DNA of 5,635 nucleotides, taken from positions 54,657 to 60,291 of the forward strand of contig DHPI01000070.1 in assembly GCA_002407865.1 (NCBI GenBank), in the 5' to 3' direction. The notes beneath the pieces were generated by a model that did no database searches, was not told where the DNA came from, and saw only the letters and a program-made list of their open reading frames with translations. Both the position numbers and the translations under genes were made by a program. This document shows positions 1 through 4,924 of the stretch, piece by piece (the stretch's first letter is position 1; each line of letters opens with the position of its first letter). The DNA is from Spirochaetia bacterium UBA5368. GTDB taxonomy: Bacteria; Spirochaetota; UBA4802; UBA5368.

Positions 1-16
1 TCATCGCCGGCACCTA
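1..16 (-). other. Possible ribosome site and start codon of a further gene off the left edge
   Basis: Directly after the exbD TAG stop (14-16) the minus strand has AGGTG (11-15), six bases of spacing, and an ATG at 4-2. This would suit a third gene translated right after exbD. In exbB-exbD operons that gene is often a TonB-like protein or a second ExbD, but only one codon is visible, so its identity is unknown. Confidence 0.3.
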
Positions 17-418
17 CCGCTTTACTGAGAGCGCAATTCGTGAAACGCCGGATTTCCGTATCATCCCCATCACGTTGGCGATGGCCCCGTACGGCAGGCG
101 CTCGTCGGCCGACAGCGTAACGCGCATGTTCGGCCGCAGCTTCGACTCGTGCATCAGCGATGAAACAAGCCGCGTTTCATCGGCCTCGTTTCCCTCGAGG
201 TAAATTTTACCGTCCTTCGTAAGCGCTACCTGGATCGACTGCGCAACGTTGGGATCGGACGCCCCGACTTTTGGAAGGTTAATATTGATGGATTCCTTCT
301 TCAGGAAGTTAGCCGTCACCATGAATATGACGAGCAGCACAAGCATGATATCGACCATCGGCGTAATATTGATATTGCCGATCTCGTCGTTGTCGTCTGT
401 ACCGGATGTAAACGCCAT
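14..418 (-). CDS. exbD: ExbD/TolR-family proton-channel subunit
   Basis: A 134-residue inner-membrane protein, the usual ExbD/TolR length. A short cytoplasmic N-terminus (about 1-22) leads into one membrane helix (about 23-40) with the family signature NITPMVDIMLVLLVIFMV. Asp23 in it matches the proton-carrying aspartate of ExbD/TolR. The remainder (about 41-134) is the small periplasmic domain that contacts TonB/TolA-type partners. ExbD works with ExbB to turn proton flow into motion of an energy-transducing protein that drives outer-membrane import. I start at the ATG at 418 rather than an in-frame start at 472: it has a strong Shine-Dalgarno and lies only 4 bp beyond the exbB stop, whereas the longer form would overlap exbB by about 50 bases. 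No tolA, tolB or pal is seen, so ExbD is preferred to TolR, though the two cannot be separated from sequence alone. Confidence 0.9.
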   Translation of the reverse strand: MAFTSGTDDNDEIGNINITPMVDIMLVLLVIFMVTANFLKKESININLPKVGASDPNVAQSIQVALTKDGKIYLEGNEADETRLVSSLMHESKLRPNMRVTLSADERLPYGAIANVMGMIRKSGVSRIALSVKR

Positions 419-421
419 ATC

Positions 422-431
422 ATCACCCCCT
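422..431 (-). promoter_or_regulatory. exbD Shine-Dalgarno inside the exbB stop
   Basis: The minus strand reads AGGGGGTGAT, close to the full anti-16S match AGGAGGTGAT. It includes the last codons and TGA stop of exbB, and its G-run lies 7 bases before the exbD ATG. The overlap predicts translational coupling, which would keep the two channel subunits in a set ratio. It also fixes the exbD start. Confidence 0.85.
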
Positions 432-1058
432 GCCGTCTGATTTTCCGTTCGAATGATAATAACTCGCGACAAATTCTTTCGAAAGGATCTCCAGATTCTG
501 CAGAATTATCTTCACCTTTCGAGAAAAGTAGTTGTTTGCCATGACCACGGGAATGGCCACGAAAAGCCCCGCCGCCGTCGCGAGCAGCGCCGTCGATATG
601 CTGCGCATCACCACCTCGGCGCCGGTGTTGCCCAGCGTCCCGAGGTTGTGGAACGCCTTTATAATGCCGAACACCGTGCCGAGCAGGCCGATAAACGGCG
701 CATTGTTGCCGAGGGTGTTCAGTATCGGCAGGCGATTTTCAAGCTGGATTTTTTCCTCGATGATTTTTCCCGCCATGAGGTCCGACAGGCCGTCGTTTTT
801 TTCGTTATAGAAACGGAGCGCAAAGCGGGTAAAGCGGGAATACACGTGGTCGTCGCCGTTGTTCGCGTACTCGACCGCGCCCGAAATATCGTGATGCCGC
901 AACTTTTCCGCGACATCGTTCATAAACTTGTCGGTCTTCTTCGTTGTGTAGCGTTTGTAGATAATCGTGCGATCAAGACCGACAGCCACCGCGATAATGC
1001 TCGCCGCAAGCAACGCCACAAAGATAAATATTTCACCGTACTCAACTAACTGTATCAT
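423..1058 (-). CDS. exbB: ExbB/TolQ/MotA-family proton-channel protein
   Basis: A 211-residue inner-membrane protein with three predicted helices: about 8-28, about 115-136 and about 154-176. Between the first two lies a charged cytoplasmic domain (about 30-110). The second helix carries APFIGLLGTVFGI and the third ALLATAAGLFVAIP, the most conserved MotA/TolQ/ExbB segments. Thr128 and Thr161 probably match the pore-lining threonines Thr148 and Thr181 of E. coli ExbB. ExbB forms a pentamer around ExbD and conducts protons to energise TonB-type proteins. I choose the ATG at 1058, which has GGAG five bases upstream; an in-frame GTG at 1064 would overlap that site. The gene is coupled to exbD and follows hemL after a 123-bp spacer. 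It could be TolQ, but no Tol-Pal genes are nearby. Confidence 0.9.
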   Translation of the reverse strand: MIQLVEYGEIFIFVALLAASIIAVAVGLDRTIIYKRYTTKKTDKFMNDVAEKLRHHDISGAVEYANNGDDHVYSRFTRFALRFYNEKNDGLSDLMAGKIIEEKIQLENRLPILNTLGNNAPFIGLLGTVFGIIKAFHNLGTLGNTGAEVVMRSISTALLATAAGLFVAIPVVMANNYFSRKVKIILQNLEILSKEFVASYYHSNGKSDGRG

Positions 1059-1071
1059 GGCCACTCCGGAA

Positions 1072-1092
1072 TTTAATGACGTTATCGATATC
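1072..1092 (-). promoter_or_regulatory. Fur-like hexamer array upstream of exbB
   Basis: The minus strand reads GATATC-GATAAC-GTC-ATTAAA. Against the Fur consensus array GATAAT-GATAAT-(N)-ATTATC the hexamers match at 4, 5 and 4 of 6 positions, but the spacer is 3 bases instead of 1. The site lies between the candidate -10 and the exbB start, where a repressor would block transcription. exbB/exbD are commonly Fur-controlled in other bacteria; here this is only a suggestion. Confidence 0.2.
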
Positions 1093-1095
1093 TAT

Positions 1096-1124
1096 ATGGT
1101 ATCCTGAATGCGGGGCGGTTACAA
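1096..1124 (-). promoter_or_regulatory. Weak candidate sigma70 promoter for exbB-exbD
   Basis: On the minus strand TTGTAA (1119-1124) and TACCAT (1096-1101) are separated by exactly 17 bases. Each matches 4 of 6 consensus bases. Transcription would start near 1089, giving a leader of about 30 bases. It would let exbB-exbD be expressed independently of hemL, but such a match can occur by chance. Confidence 0.2.
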
Positions 1125-1142
1125 CCGGCACGCGGATTGCTG

Positions 1143-1169
1143 CTCCCTTCAGGGAGTTTCTTTCTTTTT
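1143..1169 (+). terminator. Terminator-like hairpin facing the plus strand
   Basis: CTCCCT and AGGGAG form a short stem (1143-1148 with 1151-1156; in practice 5 bp with a 4-base loop). It is followed on the plus strand by the T-rich tract TTTCTTTCTTTTT (1157-1169). On the minus strand the hairpin has no T-run after it, so it would not stop hemL transcription well. If real, it would end antisense transcripts coming out of the exbB region before they enter hemL. The stem is short. Confidence 0.3.
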
Positions 1170-1181
1170 GCTGTTGTGCGG

Positions 1182-2510
1182 CTATTCCAGTATGATGTCA
1201 AGTGATTCTTCAACAGCCTCCACAGTTGCTGCAATGTCATCGTCACCGTGCGCACTTGAGATAAATCCCACCTCGTAGCCGGAAGGCGACAGGTATATTC
1301 CCCGGTTCAGCATCTCGCGGTGAAACCGCGCGAACAGCGTCATATCGCACGCGCGCACATCGTCCACCGACAGGATGCGATCGAGTTTCGTAAAATAGAG
1401 CGCAAAAACGGATTCAATCTGCAAAAACAGAATCCTGCCCGCGTGCCGTTTTGCCAGCGGCTGCATACGCTCGCTCATGCGCGCCGCTTTCGCCGCAAGC
1501 ACGCGGTACGCGTCGATGGCGTCGAGCTTTTTCAGCGTCGCGATGCCGGCACGCATTGCAAGCGGATTTCCCGACAGCGTCCCCGCCTGGTACACGGGCC
1601 CGTCGGGGGCCACCTTCGCCATGATCTCTTTCGACGCGCCGTACGCGCCGACCGGCAGCCCTCCGCCGATGATCTTGCCAAGCGTGGTAATGTCGGCGCT
1701 GACCCCGAAGTACTCCTGCGCACCGCCACGGGAAAGCCTGAAGCCGGTGATCACCTCATCGAAAATCAGCAGCACACCGTATGCATCGCACAGGGCGCGC
1801 ACCGCATGCAGGTAGTTTGTACTGCGCGAACCGTCCGATAATGAGGCAGCGCTTTCGAACGGCGGAATAAGGCCGTAGTTGCAGGGAACCGGTTCCAGAA
1901 TAAGAGCGGCGATAGAACCGCGTTCCTTTTTGAATATGTCCTCGAGACGGTCAAGGTCGTTGTACGGCGCCACAATCGTGTCCTTTGCGTTATCGCCGGT
2001 CACGCCCGCCGAGTCGGGCGTGCCGAATGTCGCCAGCCCCGAACCGGCTGCCACGAGCAGATGGTCCGCGTGGCCGTGATAACAGCCATCGCATTTTACG
2101 ATCTTGTTTCTGCCGGTGTACCCGCGCGCGAGGCGTATCGCGCTCATGGTCGCCTCGGTTCCGGATGATACAAAACGCACCTTTTCTATCGATGGAAAAC
2201 GCTCCGTCACAAGCTCTGCGAGTTCCACCTCGTAGCGGCAGGGCATCCCGAAGCTGGTGCCGTTTTTCGCCGTTTCGGTTATCGCGGCTATCACGTCGGG
2301 ATCGGCGTGACCGAGGATGAGCGGCCCCCACGACATGCAGTAATCGATGTAATCGTTGCCGTCCTCGTCGATGATGTGCGCGCCCGCTCCTTTCTTCATA
2401 AAGAGGGGATTGCCACCCACCGATTTGAACGCGCGCACCGGCGAGCTCACGCCGCCCGGCATAAGGCCCAGCGCTTTTTTATATAGGGAAATAGATGTCT
2501 CAATGTTCAT
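1182..2510 (-). CDS. hemL: Glutamate-1-semialdehyde 2,1-aminomutase
   Basis: A PLP enzyme that converts glutamate-1-semialdehyde into 5-aminolevulinate, the last step of C5-pathway ALA synthesis, in the cytoplasm. At 442 residues it is a little longer than the usual 425-435. Visible motifs are SSGTEATMSAIRLARG (115-130; phosphate binding), GCYHGHADHLLVAAGSG (142-158; start of the gating-loop region), DEVITGFR (251-258; Asp251 contacts the PLP nitrogen), TLGKIIGGGLPVGAYG (276-291; Lys279 is the Schiff-base lysine) and YQAGTLSGNPLAMRAG (307-322), which is diagnostic for HemL among class III aminotransferases. Glu413 in SGYEVGF probably equals the active-site Glu406 of the Synechococcus enzyme. 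The ATG at 2510 has GGAG six bases upstream. Odd points: about 13 extra residues around 218-232, and EPVPCNYG (206-213) where EPVAGNMG is typical. Both lie in an open, otherwise well-conserved frame, so a frameshift is unlikely. Confidence 0.97.
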   Translation of the reverse strand: MNIETSISLYKKALGLMPGGVSSPVRAFKSVGGNPLFMKKGAGAHIIDEDGNDYIDYCMSWGPLILGHADPDVIAAITETAKNGTSFGMPCRYEVELAELVTERFPSIEKVRFVSSGTEATMSAIRLARGYTGRNKIVKCDGCYHGHADHLLVAAGSGLATFGTPDSAGVTGDNAKDTIVAPYNDLDRLEDIFKKERGSIAALILEPVPCNYGLIPPFESAASLSDGSRSTNYLHAVRALCDAYGVLLIFDEVITGFRLSRGGAQEYFGVSADITTLGKIIGGGLPVGAYGASKEIMAKVAPDGPVYQAGTLSGNPLAMRAGIATLKKLDAIDAYRVLAAKAARMSERMQPLAKRHAGRILFLQIESVFALYFTKLDRILSVDDVRACDMTLFARFHREMLNRGIYLSPSGYEVGFISSAHGDDDIAATVEAVEESLDIILE

Positions 2511-2596
2511 GGGTGTCTCCTCGATGTGGTACTCGATAATTTAATAATTCAATTTTCCAAAAGTGCTCCAAGGGGCGCTTCTTTAAAAATCTCCTT
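2511..2596. other. AT-rich spacer between hemB and hemL
   Basis: The 86-bp gap holds the hemL ribosome site (GAGGAG near 2517-2522), an AT-rich stretch (about 2537-2560) that may hold a promoter without a clear -35/-10 pair, and an imperfect hairpin. The hairpin arms are AAGTGCTCC (2561-2569) and GGGGCGCTT (2572-2580). Both G-T pairs are compatible with plus-strand RNA, but in minus-strand RNA they become A-C mismatches. The gap is short enough for hemB and hemL to be co-transcribed. Confidence 0.4.
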
Positions 2597-3568
2597 CTAC
2601 AGCCAGCCGTGCTTAAAGATTTCACGCGCGTGATACGAGATCACCATGTCGGCCCCGGCGCGGAATATCCCGGTGAGGATTTCGGCGACCAGCCGCTCCT
2701 CGTCGCAATAGCCCAGCTTCGCGGCGGCCTTCACCATCGAATACTCGCCGCTCACGTTATAGGCGCACACCGGTATGTTCACGATATCCTTCACGCGCCG
2801 GATGATGTCGAGGTACGCGAGCGCCGGCTTCACCATTACGATATCGGCGCCCTCGTCGATGTCGAGCAGCACCTCCTTCTCCGCCTCGCGCGCGTTGCGG
2901 CAGTCCATCTGGTAGCTCCGCCGGTCGCCAAACTGCGGCGCGCTCCCCGCTGCGTCGCGGAAGGGCCCATAAAATGCGGACGCGTATTTCGCCGCGTAGG
3001 AGAGGATGGGCACCTCGGTAAAACCGCTATCGTCGAGCGTATCGCGAATTGCCTCGACGCGCCTGTCCATCATGTCCGACGGCGCAACCATGTCGGCGCC
3101 GGCCGCCGCGTGCGAAAGCGCCGTTTTCGCAATAATATCGAGCGACGGGTCGTTCAGTATATGCCCCCCCTCGACCATGCCGCAGTGGCCGTGCGATGTA
3201 TATTCGCAGAGGCACACGTCGGTGATAACGTAGACCTCCGGCAGGGCGCGCTTAATCTCTCGCACGGCGTTTTGCACGATGCCGTGTTCGTCGAACGCCC
3301 CCGACGCCTTCTCGTCCTTCTGCGCAGGGATGCCAAAGATTAAAATATAGCGTATGCCGAGTTTCAGGTCGGCTTCCACGTCCCTGAGAAGATTATCAAC
3401 CGATACGCGGTCAATACCCGGCATCGACGGGATTTCCTCGCGCGTCGCGCCGCCTTCCATCACGAAATGCGGCATTATCAGCCTGTGTTTATCGGCGCGG
3501 GTTTCAGCAACAAGATCGCGCATTGCGGCGCTGCCGCGCAGGCGGCGTGGACGATACGGAATGTTCAT
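2597..3568 (-). CDS. hemB: Porphobilinogen synthase (5-aminolevulinate dehydratase), zinc type
   Basis: Condenses two molecules of 5-aminolevulinate, the HemL product, to porphobilinogen in the cytoplasm. At 323 residues it has the normal bacterial length and is complete. DVCLCEYTSHGHCG (117-130) supplies Cys119, Cys121 and Cys129, the three-cysteine zinc site; magnesium-only forms have aspartates there. Lys194 in SYAAKYASAFYGPFRDA (190-206) and Lys247 in MVKPALAYLDII (245-256) are the two substrate Schiff-base lysines. The N-terminal RPRRLR (6-11) and C-terminal SYHARE (311-316) are also typical. The ATG at 3568 has a GGAGGT site five bases upstream. It lies 180 bp after tatT and 86 bp before hemL on the same strand, so an operon is likely, though its own leader is long and structured. 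There is no sign of damage. Confidence 0.97.
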   Translation of the reverse strand: MNIPYRPRRLRGSAAMRDLVAETRADKHRLIMPHFVMEGGATREEIPSMPGIDRVSVDNLLRDVEADLKLGIRYILIFGIPAQKDEKASGAFDEHGIVQNAVREIKRALPEVYVITDVCLCEYTSHGHCGMVEGGHILNDPSLDIIAKTALSHAAAGADMVAPSDMMDRRVEAIRDTLDDSGFTEVPILSYAAKYASAFYGPFRDAAGSAPQFGDRRSYQMDCRNAREAEKEVLLDIDEGADIVMVKPALAYLDIIRRVKDIVNIPVCAYNVSGEYSMVKAAAKLGYCDEERLVAEILTGIFRAGADMVISYHAREIFKHGWL

Positions 3569-3578
3569 AGCAGACCTC

Positions 3579-3600
3579 CCGGCGGCGCCGGCGCGGCGCC
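3579..3600 (-). promoter_or_regulatory. GC-rich hairpin next to the hemB ribosome site
   Basis: GGCGCC at 3584-3589 and 3595-3600 can form a 6-bp stem with a 5-base loop, ending three bases before the hemB Shine-Dalgarno GGGAGGT (3574-3580). An alternative stem pairs 3587-3591 with 3579-3583 (CCGGC with GCCGG) and would hide the first bases of the Shine-Dalgarno. Either fold could affect translation start; function is unproven. Confidence 0.3.
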
Positions 3601-3670
3601 ATCACTCATTCAGAGTGCCACATGTAGCAGAAATGCAATCGCATGGAAAGGATTTTTTTGTATGCACATG

Positions 3671-3685
3671 GAAATCAACAATTTC
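3671..3685. promoter_or_regulatory. Operator-like inverted repeat upstream of hemB
   Basis: GAAAT-CAACA-ATTTC is a perfect 5-5-5 inverted repeat, 103-117 bp upstream of the hemB start, in the less GC-rich part of the gap. Its size suits a dimeric repressor or activator. It does not match a consensus I recognise, and no convincing promoter could be fixed beside it. A second 5-5-5 repeat of different sequence, CACTC-ATTCA-GAGTG, lies at 3603-3617. Confidence 0.25.
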
Positions 3686-3709
3686 ATTACACACCCGTCT
3701 GCCGCAGTT

Positions 3710-3741
3710 GGGGCGAGCGCACCCGCCCCTGCGCAGGGCGC
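3710..3741 (-). other. Two overlapping GC-rich hairpins after tatT
   Basis: One hairpin is built on the perfect palindrome CCCTGCGCAGGG (3727-3738), extended by CG pairs around a single bulged base. The other pairs GGGGCG (3710-3715) with CGCCCC (3724-3729). They share 3724-3729, so only one can form at a time. They lie 8-39 bases beyond the tatT stop. No T-run follows on the minus strand, so this is not a standard intrinsic terminator; it may protect the tatT 3' end or act as a switch before hemB. Confidence 0.35.
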
Positions 3742-3748
3742 ACACGCC

Positions 3749-4648
3749 TCAATAAAAATATTTGTTTATATCATTGAGATTCTTTTTTGCCATTCGCTGA
3801 TATGCGGCCGCCCACGGATACGGGAAATTGAGCCTGGCCGGATCTCTGGAAATAATATTTTCAAGATCCTTTACGAAGGCCTCCTTGTTTTTATTCTTTA
3901 CATGCCAGTAGAGCGCGCGCATATACAGGTGATTCGGCCTGTCAGGCCCTGCCGCGATCGCCTTGTCGAAAAACGCCTCCGCCTTTGTCGCATCGCCGCC
4001 GGATATTCCCGGCGCAAGTGCGTAATACACCGCCTTTGCCTGATACAGGTCACCGCCGTTCCACGCGGGATCGAGGGCAAGCGCCGCATCGAGTACACGG
4101 GTGGCGCGCTTCGGCCAGGAGAAGGTAAGGAGGCGCGTCAGCGCGCTTCGATACTGTACCCAGTCATTCCCTGCGGCGCAGTACCACCAGTACATGGCGG
4201 GCACTTCACGTTTCGTCAGCGTATCACAGGCATCCCAGAGGGGTGTACCGGCGTCAACACGCGCCCTGAATTTAGCGTTGGTGTACATGGCCTGCTCCGA
4301 ATAGCGCACCGCTTTCATATAATACGCGTGTTTGTCATCCATACTCTCGCTGTAAAAATAACCGACAAGAAAGTTAAAGTCGGCCAGCGCAAGAAGCGCC
4401 TTAAAGTTTTCCGGCTCGATTGCGATGATGTTCTCATATATCGCAGCCACTTTACGCACCCCCTCCCTCGTATCGGCTGTTTTCTCCAGCCGCTCGGCTT
4501 TTGCGAACAATTCTTTTACATCCCCCTTCATGGTGGGCTTTACCGCCTGCTTCCAGCCCTCCTCCCACGAAATACACCCTGTGACGGCAAAAATTCCGCC
4601 GCATATGGCGCACGCCAAGAGGGATTGTATCGCTCGTGAAAAGTTCAT
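3749..4648 (-). CDS. TatT-like lipoprotein (TRAP-transporter-associated T-component family)
   Basis: A 299-residue predicted lipoprotein. Residues 1-24 are a lipoprotein signal peptide: Arg5, a hydrophobic core at about 10-22, and lipobox VTGC, with Cys25 the lipidated residue. The mature part is helical and TPR-like. The stretches YENIIAIEPENFKALLALADFNFLVGY and GGDLYQAKAVYYALAPGISGGDATKAEAFFDKAIAAGP resemble the TatT family, whose founder is Treponema pallidum Tp0956. That protein forms a trimer with a pore and pairs with a TRAP binding protein to handle a probably hydrophobic ligand. No TRAP genes are in this window; the gene sits between hemD and hemB. The ATG at 4648 has a very strong AGGAGG site five bases upstream and yields a proper signal peptide; starting at 4723 would bury it. 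It could be another TPR lipoprotein family. The substrate is unknown. Confidence 0.75.
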   Translation of the reverse strand: MNFSRAIQSLLACAICGGIFAVTGCISWEEGWKQAVKPTMKGDVKELFAKAERLEKTADTREGVRKVAAIYENIIAIEPENFKALLALADFNFLVGYFYSESMDDKHAYYMKAVRYSEQAMYTNAKFRARVDAGTPLWDACDTLTKREVPAMYWWYCAAGNDWVQYRSALTRLLTFSWPKRATRVLDAALALDPAWNGGDLYQAKAVYYALAPGISGGDATKAEAFFDKAIAAGPDRPNHLYMRALYWHVKNKNKEAFVKDLENIISRDPARLNFPYPWAAAYQRMAKKNLNDINKYFY

Positions 4649-4674
4649 GGCATCCTCCTGTAAATAAGGTAATG

Positions 4675-4708
4675 CGCCGCGCACATGCGGATTTCGCCTT
4701 ACGCGGCG
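4675..4708 (-). other. Hairpin in the tatT leader
   Basis: CGCCGCG (4675-4681) and CGCGGCG (4702-4708) are perfect 7-bp inverted arms enclosing a 20-base loop, with a possible 3-bp inner stem. The structure ends about 14 bases before the tatT Shine-Dalgarno and could influence translation or RNA stability. It has no T-run, so it is not a terminator. Confidence 0.3.
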
Positions 4709-4735
4709 TACGGCTGCGAGCAATAAAGTGGTCGG

Positions 4736-4771
4736 TTACGATGTACAATGATAGATGATACAATGAAACAT
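4736..4771 (-). other. Possible 11-residue leader peptide (low support)
   Basis: The minus strand holds ATG...TAA encoding MFHCIIYHCTS, inside the predicted tatT leader. It contains two His-Cys pairs, created by the in-frame 15-bp direct repeat at 4744-4766. There is no recognisable Shine-Dalgarno upstream (the bases before it are CGCGGCCTGC), so translation is doubtful. Confidence 0.12.
4744..4766. repeat. 15-bp-period direct repeat upstream of tatT
   Basis: TACAATGA occurs at 4744-4751 and again at 4759-4766, separated by TAGATGA. A looser copy, TACAACGATGA, is at 4790-4800. On the minus strand the unit also yields two TATCAT hexamers, each 5 of 6 to a -10 box, but without a good -35 at the right distance. 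It could be a binding site for a regulator that recognises direct repeats. Confidence 0.3.
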
Positions 4772-4809
4772 GCAGGCCGCGGAAACGCGTACAACGATGA
4801 GTGTCCCGA

Positions 4810-4846
4810 ACAGATATCCCGGCGGCCTCACCGCCGTACTGTCTGT
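4810..4846 (-). other. Nested hairpin near the predicted 5' end of the tatT transcript
   Basis: The inner stem CGGCGG (4820-4825) with CCGCCG (4831-4836) has a 5-base loop. The outer stem ACAGA (4810-4814) with TCTGT (4842-4846) is separated from it by a symmetric 5/5 internal loop. It begins only a few bases after the start point predicted from the promoter at 4857-4885, as a stabilising or regulatory 5' hairpin would. Confidence 0.35.
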
Positions 4847-4856
4847 ATATTTCAGA

Positions 4857-4885
4857 AAAGTATCGCCGGGATGTGCGGAAGTCAA
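4857..4885 (-). promoter_or_regulatory. Candidate sigma70 promoter for tatT (and perhaps hemB-hemL)
   Basis: On the minus strand -35 TTGACT (4880-4885; 5 of 6) and -10 TACTTT (4857-4862; 3 of 6) have the ideal 17-base spacing. An AT-rich tract, AATAAATAATT, precedes the -35 as an UP-like element. Predicted start is near 4850, leaving a leader of about 200 bases before tatT. The -35 and UP element are good; the -10 is poor. Confidence 0.4.
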
Positions 4886-4904
4886 ATTATTTATTGGAGG
4901 ATAC

Positions 4905-4924
4905 CGGCGGCTATTCGTCCGCCG
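4905..4924 (-). other. Hairpin spanning the hemD stop codon
   Basis: CGGCGG (4905-4910) and CCGCCG (4919-4924) form a 6-bp stem whose 8-base loop contains the hemD TAG stop (4911-4913). No T-run follows on the minus strand, so it is not a classic terminator. It may slow 3' exonucleases or release of ribosomes. Confidence 0.3.

Noticed and set aside
419..472. Longer exbD start at 472
   Set aside because: It would overlap exbB by about 50 bases; the ATG at 418 has a strong ribosome site and gives normal ExbD length.
453..1049. A 198-codon plus-strand open frame opposite exbB
   Set aside because: Highly Arg/His-rich shadow of exbB with no domain.
1812..1860. Frameshift as the source of the extra HemL residues
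   Set aside because: Conserved HemL sequence continues in the same frame on both sides, so an in-frame insertion is the simpler reading.
2609..3343. A 244-codon plus-strand open frame opposite hemB
   Set aside because: Shadow of hemB; His/Arg/Val-rich translation typical of antisense frames, no ribosome site noted and no known motif.
3569..3748. Cobalamin riboswitch before hemB
   Set aside because: The region is structured, but no B12-box or other conserved riboswitch core could be found on the minus strand.
3467..4639. A 390-codon plus-strand open frame across hemB, the gap and tatT
   Set aside because: It lies opposite two genes with clear family motifs, has no recognisable domain, and long antisense frames are common in GC-rich DNA.
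4649..4723. Longer tatT with 25 extra N-terminal residues
   Set aside because: It would bury the lipoprotein signal peptide, and the ATG at 4648 has a near-perfect ribosome site.
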